DNA of 64,000 nucleotides from an uncultured Pelagibacteraceae bacterium (GTDB lineage: Bacteria > Pseudomonadota > Alphaproteobacteria > Pelagibacterales > Pelagibacteraceae). Every line of letters starts with the position of its first letter. The stretch's first letter is position 1. Of the stretch, positions 44,544-51,893 are shown piece after piece. A program made the position numbers and the translations under genes. Under the pieces are notes generated by a model. The model made no database searches and was not told the DNA's origin. It saw nothing but the letters and a program-made list of their open reading frames with translations. The stretch lies in assembly GCA_902551985.1 (NCBI GenBank), contig CACDFI010000004.1:80512-144511 (forward strand). The letters run 5' to 3'.

Positions 44544-45380
44544 TTATTTTTTAGCTAATTTGTTCCCATCTACGTTTAATTTTTCATATCTAGCAGATAA
44601 TTGTTCGAAAGTTTCTTGTTCACCTAACCAAGCTTCGTAATCAGCTTTATCCTGAACTTCAACACCACCTCTCATAGCATAGTGTCCAACTCCACAATAC
44701 TCTGCGCATAAAACTTCATATTCTCCAACTTTGTTAGGTTCAAACCAATAAAAAGTTACTGTTCCAGGCACTGCATCCATTTTTGCTCTGAACTGAGGTA
44801 CATACCAGTTATGAAGTACATCTACAGATCTCAATAAAATTTTTACAGGTCTGTTATTTTCTAAATTTATTACATCACTTTCGACCATTATGTCATCTTT
44901 ACCAAATGGATCATCTGGATTGATACCAAACGGATTATTATCTGCAATGTTCCTGACTTGAGTTGTTCCTAATTTTCCATCTTTACCTGGTAACCTGTAT
45001 TGCCATCCCCACTGCCATGCCATTACATCAACTTCAATTGCATTCTTTGGAACATTTACATATTGATTCCATATTATAAGTCCGGGCGCCAACAGAGCAG
45101 CAACTCCCAATGTCGTTGCCCAAGTTAAAATTTTTTCTAATTTTTTATCTTCAGGTTTATATTCTGCTCTTCTATCTTCTTTATGTTGGTATCTAAACAC
45201 GCAATAGATCATGAATAGACAAACCGCAACAAAAACTCCTCCACCTACCCAGAACGTAAGTGTGATTGTATCATCCATTCCTTTCCAATTTGATGCTATG
45301 TCTGTCCAATACCAAGGGGTAAAGATATGAAATAGTATCGATCCTATGATGACTAGTAAAAATATAATTCCTGCATGCAT
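44544..45380 (-). CDS. coxB: Cytochrome c oxidase subunit II with CuA centre
   Basis: Subunit II takes electrons from cytochrome c. The 278-residue protein has hydrophobic helices at its start and near residues 40-62 and 86-106, then a cupredoxin domain. The CuA ligands are complete: HNWYVPQFRAKMDAVPG and CAEYCGVGHYAMRGG. The aromatic MAWQWGWQY electron entry patch is also present. It is the first gene of the oxidase operon. The 87-base upstream spacer contains a promoter and a palindrome. Confidence 0.97.
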   Translation of the reverse strand: MHAGIIFLLVIIGSILFHIFTPWYWTDIASNWKGMDDTITLTFWVGGGVFVAVCLFMIYCVFRYQHKEDRRAEYKPEDKKLEKILTWATTLGVAALLAPGLIIWNQYVNVPKNAIEVDVMAWQWGWQYRLPGKDGKLGTTQVRNIADNNPFGINPDDPFGKDDIMVESDVINLENNRPVKILLRSVDVLHNWYVPQFRAKMDAVPGTVTFYWFEPNKVGEYEVLCAEYCGVGHYAMRGGVEVQDKADYEAWLGEQETFEQLSARYEKLNVDGNKLAKK

Positions 45381-45394
45381 AGTGCCTGTATAGA

Positions 45395-45422
45395 ATAATA
45401 ATTTTATAAATACCTATGACAA
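45395..45422 (-). promoter_or_regulatory. coxB: Candidate promoter of the cytochrome oxidase operon
   Basis: On the minus strand TTGTCA (45422-45417, 5 of 6 to consensus) is followed after 16 bases by TATTAT (45400-45395, 5 of 6). The predicted start near 45388 leaves a leader of about 8 bases before the coxB ATG, too short for a normal ribosome binding site. The -35 box lies inside the palindrome at 45415-45431. Confidence 0.5.
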
Positions 45423-45431
45423 AATGTCATA
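45415..45431. promoter_or_regulatory. 17-bp palindrome overlapping the coxB promoter, possible operator
   Basis: TATGACA-AAA-TGTCATA is a perfect inverted repeat with 7-base arms and a 3-base centre. It lies between the divergent coxB and the HIG1-like gene, covers the candidate coxB -35 box, and could bind a dimeric regulator. No terminator-like T run follows, so a transcription terminator is unlikely. The binding protein is unknown. Confidence 0.5.
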
Positions 45432-45467
45432 AAACATATTAATTATACTAATATAATCAATATATTT

Positions 45468-45659
45468 ATGTTTGATAAATTAGGTATTTTAATAACTATA
45501 CTTGTCTTAGTTTTAGCTTTCTATTTTGTAATTTCTTTAGGAGCTGGAAGATTTTCAAAAGGAGAAGCCAAACCTGAAACAAAGAAGTATCTAAGATCAG
45601 TGAATATTCTTTTAATAATTATTGCAGTGTTTGGATCTGTGTTAGTTTTATTTCTTTAG
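45468..45659 (+). CDS. Small two-helix membrane protein, HIG1-like
   Basis: The 63-residue protein has a first helix (LGILITILVLVLAFYFVISL), a loop GAGRFSKGEAKPETKKYLRS, and a second helix (VNILLIIIAVFGSVLVLFL). This hairpin with a basic loop resembles the alphaproteobacterial HIG1-type proteins that associate with cytochrome oxidase supercomplexes. It is transcribed divergently from coxB, with a TATAAT at 45452-45457 about 10 bases before its ATG, so it may be expressed with the oxidase. The family assignment is tentative. Confidence 0.7.
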   Translation: MFDKLGILITILVLVLAFYFVISLGAGRFSKGEAKPETKKYLRSVNILLIIIAVFGSVLVLFL

Positions 45660-45666
45660 AATTAAT

Positions 45667-46344
45667 CTAAGCAATCAAAGATTTACAAAATTCAATTACA
45701 GTATCATTGTACGCAAACATTATTGTAAAAAATACTAACCAAACAATAAATAAAAATAACCAGTATAACGAAAGTGCGTTAATACTTTTTTCTTCTTTTT
45801 TGTATTCACTCTCCTCTGATTTAAAAATTCTTGAACTTACTTTACCCCAGAAAAAAAGTCCTCCTAACAAATGTATACCATGCAACGCAGTGAAGAAGTA
45901 ATAAGATGAGAAATAAGTATTAGTTGAAACAAAATTTCCAGTTTGCATTAATTGATACCAAAGAACTAATTGAAGAAATAAAAATATATAACTTAGCCCA
46001 CCAACATAAATTAAATTCTTTTTTATTGAACTTGTAATTCCATTTTTTAAATCTTTACTTATCTTATTAAAAAATATTGTTACTAAAATTAATACTAATG
46101 TATTTACCCAAAGCAAATTTGTTTTAAGAATAAAAGTCGTATCCTGTTCAGGTGGAAGTGAATAAAGATAACCAGTGAAAATTAGACTAAATAATGTTGT
46201 ACTTACTCCAAATATAATTATTACAGCGGACATTTGATTTGATATTTCAAATGTTTTGCCCGAGTGACCACTATCTATTACAGCTTGATTTTGTTCCCAA
46301 GGTTTCTCGGTTAATGCGCCAAATAATTTCTTTATCAAAGACAT
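45667..46344 (-). CDS. Second heme-copper oxidase subunit III homologue
   Basis: The 225-residue protein has an N-terminal PWEQNQAVIDSG segment and then five or more membrane helices. The ISNQMSAVIIIFGVSTTLFS, TALHGIHLLGGLFFWGK and ALSLYWLFLFIVWLVFF segments place it in the subunit III family. It stands alone, transcribed away from the copper chaperone gene sco1 and toward the HIG1-like gene (7-base convergent gap). It could serve an alternative oxidase form or assembly state. No matching subunit I or II is beside it. Confidence 0.85.
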   Translation of the reverse strand: MSLIKKLFGALTEKPWEQNQAVIDSGHSGKTFEISNQMSAVIIIFGVSTTLFSLIFTGYLYSLPPEQDTTFILKTNLLWVNTLVLILVTIFFNKISKDLKNGITSSIKKNLIYVGGLSYIFLFLQLVLWYQLMQTGNFVSTNTYFSSYYFFTALHGIHLLGGLFFWGKVSSRIFKSEESEYKKEEKSINALSLYWLFLFIVWLVFFTIMFAYNDTVIEFCKSLIA

Positions 46345-46365
46345 ATTATTTATATAGTCCGAATA

Positions 46366-46371
46366 TATAAT
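46366..46371 (+). promoter_or_regulatory. TATAAT box of sco1, near-leaderless
   Basis: A perfect TATAAT lies at 46366-46371, 9 bases before the sco1 ATG at 46381. If it is the -10 box, transcription starts 2 to 4 bases before the start codon, leaving no room for a ribosome binding site. The whole divergent spacer is 36 bases. Confidence 0.35.
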
Positions 46372-46380
46372 TTTACAATA

Positions 46381-46968
46381 ATGAAATTAAAAACCTCCAT
46401 TGCGGTACTAACAGGATGCTTAACTATATTCTTATTTTTAATGCTTCCTGTATTTTTATCAATGAAAGAACAAAAAGATCAATCAGTCGCAGCATTCAAG
46501 GGCTCAGATTTTGAGCTTAAAGATATGAACAATAATATAATAACTCAAGAATCCTTTAATGGACCTTTGACTGCAATTTTTTTTGGTTTTACAAATTGTC
46601 CTGACATATGTCCAATGACATTAAATAAAATGGATATAGTTATGAATAGAATTAAGAAAAATAAAAAAAAAGATATAAAAGTATTTTTTATTAGCGTTGA
46701 TCCTAAAAGAGATACTCCTGATGTAGTAAAAGATTATCTCAGCAATTTTGATAATAAATTTATTGGCATTACTGGAGATCCAGGCGAAATTTTTTTACTT
46801 TCACAATCTTGGGGAATAATTAGTCAAAAAATATTTTTTGAAAATGGTGATTATAATATTGATCATAGTTCACCTGTAATACTTTTAAAAGATGGAAAAT
46901 ATATTGCCAAGATTTCTCACAGAGACGACATAAAAAAATCTATCAAATTGATTAATAAATATTTATAG
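46381..46968 (+). CDS. SCO1/SenC-type copper chaperone
   Basis: SCO proteins deliver copper to the CuA site of subunit II. The 195-residue protein has an N-terminal membrane anchor (IAVLTGCLTIFLFLMLPVFL) and a thioredoxin fold with the copper cysteines in TNCPDICPMT (C-x3-C) and the ligand histidine in NIDHSSPVILL. Its place between two oxidase loci supports the role. Its end overlaps the convergent rsmE by 6 bases. Confidence 0.94.
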   Translation: MKLKTSIAVLTGCLTIFLFLMLPVFLSMKEQKDQSVAAFKGSDFELKDMNNNIITQESFNGPLTAIFFGFTNCPDICPMTLNKMDIVMNRIKKNKKKDIKVFFISVDPKRDTPDVVKDYLSNFDNKFIGITGDPGEIFLLSQSWGIISQKIFFENGDYNIDHSSPVILLKDGKYIAKISHRDDIKKSIKLINKYL

Positions 46969-47673
46969 ATTTAAGATATAATTAAGAATTGATAATGAAG
47001 ATATAACTGCTGTCTCTGACCTCAATATATTGTCACTGATCTTAACAGATTTTACATGTTTAAAATTTAAAATAGCTTCTCTTTCCTTCTCAGAAAAATC
47101 TCCTTCGGGTCCAATTATAATACACAAAGGTTTTTTGCTTTTTTTATCTACTTCGATTTTTTTGTTGTTAGAATTAAGATCTGTAAAAATTAGATCCATT
47201 GTACTTTGATTTTTATCTAAAAAAGCTTTCAGATTTTGAGTTTTTTCTAAATACGGAGGGTTCAATCTATTTGACTGTTCTGTTGCCTCTATAATTATTT
47301 TTTCTAATCTTTCAGAGTTAATTTTTCTAACAATTGTCCTTTCAAAAATTATAGGGAAAAATTTTGTAACTCCTAATTCTGTAGCTTTCTGAATCATAAA
47401 ATTTGAATAATTTGATTTAATAGGTGAAAATGCTAACCAAATATCCAGAGAGTTTTCTTTCTGTCTTAATTGTTCCTTAATGCTAAATTCTACCTTTCCA
47501 TCATAAATGTTGTCTATTTTGGCTAACCATTCACCAGTTTTATTAAATAAAGAAAAATTTTCTCCAATTTTCACTCGCATAACTTTCGTCAAATAATGTG
47601 ATTGTGGTTTAGCAAGTGAAGAGGTTAAATTTAGAGATAAACTTTCAGAGAAAAATATTCTAATATTACTCAT
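46963..47673 (-). CDS. rsmE: 16S rRNA (uracil(1498)-N(3))-methyltransferase
   Basis: The 236-residue protein has an N-terminal PUA-like domain (SHYLTKVMRVKIGENFSLFN) and a C-terminal SPOUT knot: QKATELGVTKFFPI, EATEQSNRLNPP, CIIIGPEGDFSEKE and RSETAVISSLSILNYI. These are the standard RsmE landmarks. It is transcribed divergently from the dehalogenase gene across only 16 bases. Confidence 0.96.
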   Translation of the reverse strand: MSNIRIFFSESLSLNLTSSLAKPQSHYLTKVMRVKIGENFSLFNKTGEWLAKIDNIYDGKVEFSIKEQLRQKENSLDIWLAFSPIKSNYSNFMIQKATELGVTKFFPIIFERTIVRKINSERLEKIIIEATEQSNRLNPPYLEKTQNLKAFLDKNQSTMDLIFTDLNSNNKKIEVDKKSKKPLCIIIGPEGDFSEKEREAILNFKHVKSVKISDNILRSETAVISSLSILNYILNL

Positions 47674-47689
47674 ATCAAGAAAGTAATTT

Positions 47690-48352
47690 ATGAAAAATAT
47701 TAAAGCAATAATTTTCGATGCATATGGAACTCTATTTGACGTAAATTCTGCAGCTGAAAAGTGTAAAGATAAAATTGGTATTAAATGGGAAAATTTCTCA
47801 AATTATTGGAGGACTACTCAGTTAGAATACACTTGGCTTAGGAGTTTAATGAACAGGCATAAAGATTTTTGGAAAGTAACGGAAGATAGCCTAGATAAAT
47901 CAATGAAAGTTTTCAATATCAATCCAGATATGAAAACTGAATTATTGGATCTTTACAAAATTTTATCTCCATACCCTGAGGTAAAAGAAACCCTGAAATT
48001 ATTGAGAGAAAAAAATTATAAACTGTCAATACTTTCAAACGGCACCCCTGCTCTTCTTGATGAATTAGTGAATAGAAATAATCTGAATGATGTTTTTGAT
48101 GATATTATTTCTGTAGAAGAAGTAAGTATTTTTAAACCAAGTTCAAAAGTTTATGATATGCCAATTAAAAAATATAATATTAAAGAGAAGGAAGTTGCTT
48201 TTTTAAGCGCAAATACTTGGGACGTTTCCGGAGGTGGAAATTACGGTTTTAACGCAATTTGGGTCAATAGAAACAATGCAATTTTTGATAATTTAGATTA
48301 CACACCAAAAAATGAAATAAATAATCTTAAACAGTTGCTTGATATTGTTTAG
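47690..48352 (+). CDS. L-2-haloacid dehalogenase-type HAD hydrolase
   Basis: The 220-residue HAD protein has the nucleophile motif IIFDAYGTLFDV, motif II LSILSNGTP, the lysine in IFKPSSKVYD and the acidic motif near FLSANTWDVSGGGNYGF. The FDAYGTLFD and SANTWD forms are typical of haloacid dehalogenase type II. A marine source makes halogenated acids plausible substrates, but a general phosphatase or detoxification role cannot be excluded. It begins a forward run with doxX, pirin and quinone oxidoreductase genes. Confidence 0.88.
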   Translation: MKNIKAIIFDAYGTLFDVNSAAEKCKDKIGIKWENFSNYWRTTQLEYTWLRSLMNRHKDFWKVTEDSLDKSMKVFNINPDMKTELLDLYKILSPYPEVKETLKLLREKNYKLSILSNGTPALLDELVNRNNLNDVFDDIISVEEVSIFKPSSKVYDMPIKKYNIKEKEVAFLSANTWDVSGGGNYGFNAIWVNRNNAIFDNLDYTPKNEINNLKQLLDIV

Positions 48353-48373
48353 GGGAGATACTACTTTATTATT

Positions 48374-48745
48374 ATGACAAATATTCTAGATCTTATCGCA
48401 AGAATTTTAATTTCGGCATTGTTCCTTCTCAATGGTTTTTTTAAAATTGGTAATTATGATGGAACTATTGAGTGGATGGAGAGCTTTGGATTACTTGGAA
48501 TTTTGATTATTCCAGCAATAATACTTGAGATAATTGCACCAATATTAATTATACTAGGATATAAGGCAAAAATATCCGCTGGTTTATTAAGTTTATTTTG
48601 TATTGCAACAGCTGTAATATTTCACAACGATTTTTCTGACCAAATGCAACTTGGATCATTTTTGAAAAATATAGCTTTAGCAGGTGGGTTTTTATTTATT
48701 TTCATAAATGGAACTAAAGATTTTAGCTTGGATAAAAAATTCTAA
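48374..48745 (+). CDS. DoxX-family membrane protein
   Basis: The 123-residue protein has four membrane helices and the DoxX start LIARILISALFLLNGFFKIG, then GILIIPAIILEIIAPILII and a C-terminal LGSFLKNIALAGGFLFIF. Bacterial DoxX proteins have been linked to thiol and redox homeostasis, and to quinol oxidation in archaea. It lies 21 bases after the dehalogenase gene and 7 bases before the pirin gene. Confidence 0.9.
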   Translation: MTNILDLIARILISALFLLNGFFKIGNYDGTIEWMESFGLLGILIIPAIILEIIAPILIILGYKAKISAGLLSLFCIATAVIFHNDFSDQMQLGSFLKNIALAGGFLFIFINGTKDFSLDKKF

Positions 48746-48752
48746 ACACAAA

Positions 48753-49589
48753 ATGTCAGATATTGAAGTTAAACAAATTATCGATCCTATACCAGCATCT
48801 GACGGTGCTGGGGTAAAATTAAAAAGAAGCATTGGTGTAGAGCCTAATTACTTTGATCCATTTTTAATGTTAGATGAATTCGGATCCGAAAATAGTGAAG
48901 ATTATATAGCTGGTTTTCCGCCTCATCCTCATCGAGGTATAGAAACGGTAACATATATGTTAGCTGGAGACTTTGAGCACAAAGATAGTACAGGTGGTGA
49001 AGGTAGAATGACTGCGGGAGATGTTCAATGGATGAAGACAGGAAGTGGAATAATTCACTCTGAGATGCCTGCAATGAAAGAAGGTAGGTTACATGGGTTT
49101 CAATTATGGATCAATATGCCAGCTAAACTAAAAATGAGTAAACCTAGCTACATCTACATAGATGCTGATCAGATGCAAACTCACCTAGATGAAGAAAAAA
49201 TAGTCAAAGTCATAGCTGGTAAATTTAATAAAGCTGAGGGGCCTATAAAAAAACATAATGTTGAACCTATTTACTTTGATATTGAATTAAATAAAGATAA
49301 AGAGTTCAATTTTGATTTACCCTCAACTCACAATTCATTTATTTATTTAATTAAAGGAGAAATAAAAATTGGGAGTCAACAGCATCAAAAAATTGAAAAT
49401 TCAAAACTAATTCTTTTAAAAATGGGTGAGAAACTTAAGGTTTATGGCTCAACTAATGCTAAGTTCCTTCTGATTGCTGGAAAACCAATAGGCGAACAAA
49501 TTGCAAGAGGTGGCCCTTTTGTCATGAATACAAAACAAGAAATCTTGCAAGCAGTCGAGGATTATCATAAAGGTACATTTGTAAAATAA
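48753..49589 (+). CDS. Pirin-family cupin protein
   Basis: From ATG 48753 the protein has 278 residues and two cupin domains. The metal-site motif FPPHPHRGIETVTYMLAG and the later GRLHGFQLWINMPAKLKMS are characteristic of pirins, some of which act as quercetin dioxygenases or redox sensors. An upstream TTG at 48708 would overlap doxX and is rejected. The doxX-pirin-quinone oxidoreductase order suggests a quinone or oxidative stress function. Confidence 0.93.
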   Translation: MSDIEVKQIIDPIPASDGAGVKLKRSIGVEPNYFDPFLMLDEFGSENSEDYIAGFPPHPHRGIETVTYMLAGDFEHKDSTGGEGRMTAGDVQWMKTGSGIIHSEMPAMKEGRLHGFQLWINMPAKLKMSKPSYIYIDADQMQTHLDEEKIVKVIAGKFNKAEGPIKKHNVEPIYFDIELNKDKEFNFDLPSTHNSFIYLIKGEIKIGSQQHQKIENSKLILLKMGEKLKVYGSTNAKFLLIAGKPIGEQIARGGPFVMNTKQEILQAVEDYHKGTFVK

Positions 49590-49605
49590 AATTACTTTTA
49601 TAAAA

Positions 49606-50577
49606 ATGAAATCAATTAAAGTAACAAATACAGGTGGTCCTGAAGTTCTGGAGTTAGAGGAGATTACTTTAGATAAACCAGGTGCTGATGAAGTTCAGAT
49701 AGAACATGTGTCAATTGGATTAAATTATATAGACACTTATCATAGATCAGGTTTATACCCTCTTCAACTTCCAACAGGAATTGGTTTGGAAGCGGCAGGT
49801 ATAATTAAAGAAATTGGTTCAAATGTCTCTAATTTTTCGGTTGGAGATAAAGTTGCTTATGCTGCAGCTCCATTGGGTTCTTATTCAACTCACAGAAATT
49901 ACCCTTCAAAAAATATTGTTAAAGTTCCAGACAACATTGATTTAGAAATTATATCGAGTGCTATGACAAAAGGTATGACAACTTTTTATTTGTTGCACAA
50001 AACATATGTTCCCAAAGAGGAAGAAACAGTTCTATTTCACGCAGCAGCAGGAGGTGTTGGACAATTCTTTTGTCAGTGGGCAAAAAGTTTAGGATTAAAA
50101 GTTATTGGAACAGTTGGAAGTCAGGAAAAAATAGAAATAGCAAAAAAGTATGGATGTGACGAAGTAATCAACTATTCAAAAGAAGATTTTGCAAAAAAAG
50201 TCATGGAAATTACAGATGGCAAAGGTGTTTCTGTTGTTTATGATGGTGTAGGTAAATCAACTTACGACAAATCAATTGAATGTTTAAAATTAAGGGGTAC
50301 CATGGTTTCATTTGGTAATGCATCTGGAGCACTTGATCCAATAATTGTTTCAAAATCTTTGCAACCAAAAGGTATATATTTTGTAAGACCAGCAATGAAT
50401 CAATATTTTACAAATAGTGAGGAAATACATGAGGCTGCTAATATGTTGTTTAAAAAAATTTTATCAGGAAATGTAAAAATTGAAATCTATAAAAAATATA
50501 AATTAGAGGATGCAGTACAAGCTCACAAGGATTTAGAGGGAAGAAAGATCACCGGTCCAGCAGTAATTATTCCTTAA
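49606..50577 (+). CDS. NADPH:quinone oxidoreductase, zinc-free MDR family
   Basis: The 323-residue protein shows the quinone oxidoreductase pattern: GLNYIDTYHRSGLYPLQLP, GIGLEAAGIIKEIGSNV, and the nucleotide fold LFHAAAGGVGQFFCQWAKSLG. The zinc-binding cysteines of alcohol dehydrogenases are absent. It probably reduces small quinones or enones with NADPH. It follows the pirin gene by 16 bases, and its end overlaps the convergent DUF2721 gene by 11 bases. Confidence 0.93.
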   Translation: MKSIKVTNTGGPEVLELEEITLDKPGADEVQIEHVSIGLNYIDTYHRSGLYPLQLPTGIGLEAAGIIKEIGSNVSNFSVGDKVAYAAAPLGSYSTHRNYPSKNIVKVPDNIDLEIISSAMTKGMTTFYLLHKTYVPKEEETVLFHAAAGGVGQFFCQWAKSLGLKVIGTVGSQEKIEIAKKYGCDEVINYSKEDFAKKVMEITDGKGVSVVYDGVGKSTYDKSIECLKLRGTMVSFGNASGALDPIIVSKSLQPKGIYFVRPAMNQYFTNSEEIHEAANMLFKKILSGNVKIEIYKKYKLEDAVQAHKDLEGRKITGPAVIIP

Positions 50578-50974
50578 ATTGTACATCCATATCTGATAGA
50601 TGAAGTTTTAAAGCTTTTCCAGAAATTTGTATTTCTCTTATAAAAAAAATAATTGAAACCATCATGGACAAACAGCATGATCCAAAAATTACTCTTGCAA
50701 TAATTAAACTGTCTAAATAAAGAGCAAACACGGTAAGCATATTAAATAGAAAGCCAAATGCCGCTGACATAATCGCGAACTTTAGTACTCCTATTCTGCT
50801 GTTCAAGTTGATAAGTTGATCTTTCCACTCTGGTGGGGTGTGTTTTTCAAAAACGTATTCATCATGAATTTTTCTGATAAGTCCACTAAGGGTATGAAAC
50901 CTATTGCTGTAAACGCTCATTATAAGAGGTATTGCTGGAAACATTAATGCAGTTACAGTGTAATCTATATTCAT
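50567..50974 (-). CDS. DUF2721 membrane protein
   Basis: From ATG 50974 the protein has 135 residues: an N-terminal hydrophobic segment (VTALMFPAIPLIMSVYSNRF), a cytoplasmic stretch with LSGLIRKIHDEY and LINLNSRIGVLKFAIMSA, and two further helices (FLFNMLTVFALYL and VIFGSCCLSMMVSIIFFI). This matches DUF2721, a family without known function. A TTG at 50983 would add only three residues. It is divergent from ubiA by 52 bases. Confidence 0.82.
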   Translation of the reverse strand: MNIDYTVTALMFPAIPLIMSVYSNRFHTLSGLIRKIHDEYVFEKHTPPEWKDQLINLNSRIGVLKFAIMSAAFGFLFNMLTVFALYLDSLIIARVIFGSCCLSMMVSIIFFIREIQISGKALKLHLSDMDVQFKE

Positions 50975-51026
50975 TCGAATCAATTTGATTATGAAACTCT
51001 GCTTTGCTATTTACAAGTAAATTATT

Positions 51027-51893
51027 ATGCAAAACTTTAAATTATTCGTTGAACTTACAAGATTGAACAGGCCAATAGGTTATATGCTTTTATTTTGGCC
51101 TTGCTTATGGGGTCTAACTATTGCCTATGATTTCAATTCTGACTTAGAAATATATTATTTTTATTCTTTTCTATTTTTAATGGGTTCAATGCTAATGAGA
51201 TCTGCTGGATGCATTGTAAATGATATAGTAGACAGAAATTTTGACAAAAAAGTTGAGCGTACTAAAAACAGACCTATAGCATCTGGAAAAGTTTCAGTTA
51301 GACTTGGGATTATATATTCAATAGTTTTATGTGGATTGGCATTTTTAGTTTTAATCAATTTTAATATATTCACAATATCGATGGCACTTTTATCAATGCC
51401 ACTTGCATTTACTTATCCTTTGATGAAAAGGTTTACTTACTGGCCTCAATTATTTTTAGGTATTACTTTTAATTATGGCCTTTTTCTTGCTTGGATATCA
51501 ATAAATAACAGTATTTCTATTGTTCCAATTTTGTTTTATGTCGGGGCCATATTTTGGACACTCGGTTACGACACAATTTATGGATATCAAGATATAAAAG
51601 ACGACGAGATCATAGGAGTAAAATCTACCTCAATAAAATTTAAAAATAACCCAAAACTATTTATTTCATTATGTTACTTAATTTTTTTTCTTTCATTAAT
51701 AACGATTGGAATTCTAATGAATTTTAAAATCTTATATTTCATAGGTTTAATTGTAATTTTTTTACACTTAATAGTTTATCAAATAAAAAATCTTAATGTA
51801 AACAATCCTACAGAGTGTCTAAAAAAATTTAAAAGTAACAATTTTTTTGGATTAATTGTATTCGTAAATATTTTAATAGGAAAAATATTATAA
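51027..51893 (+). CDS. ubiA: 4-hydroxybenzoate polyprenyltransferase
   Basis: UbiA attaches the polyprenyl tail to 4-hydroxybenzoate in ubiquinone synthesis. The 288-residue membrane protein has about eight or nine helices, LTRLNRPIGYMLLFWPCLWG, the first aspartate motif GCIVNDIVDRNFDKKVERTKNRP, and the second YDTIYGYQDIKDDEIIGVKS. It is directly followed (no spacer) by the msbA-like gene, heading an LPS gene run. Confidence 0.96.
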   Translation: MQNFKLFVELTRLNRPIGYMLLFWPCLWGLTIAYDFNSDLEIYYFYSFLFLMGSMLMRSAGCIVNDIVDRNFDKKVERTKNRPIASGKVSVRLGIIYSIVLCGLAFLVLINFNIFTISMALLSMPLAFTYPLMKRFTYWPQLFLGITFNYGLFLAWISINNSISIVPILFYVGAIFWTLGYDTIYGYQDIKDDEIIGVKSTSIKFKNNPKLFISLCYLIFFLSLITIGILMNFKILYFIGLIVIFLHLIVYQIKNLNVNNPTECLKKFKSNNFFGLIVFVNILIGKIL

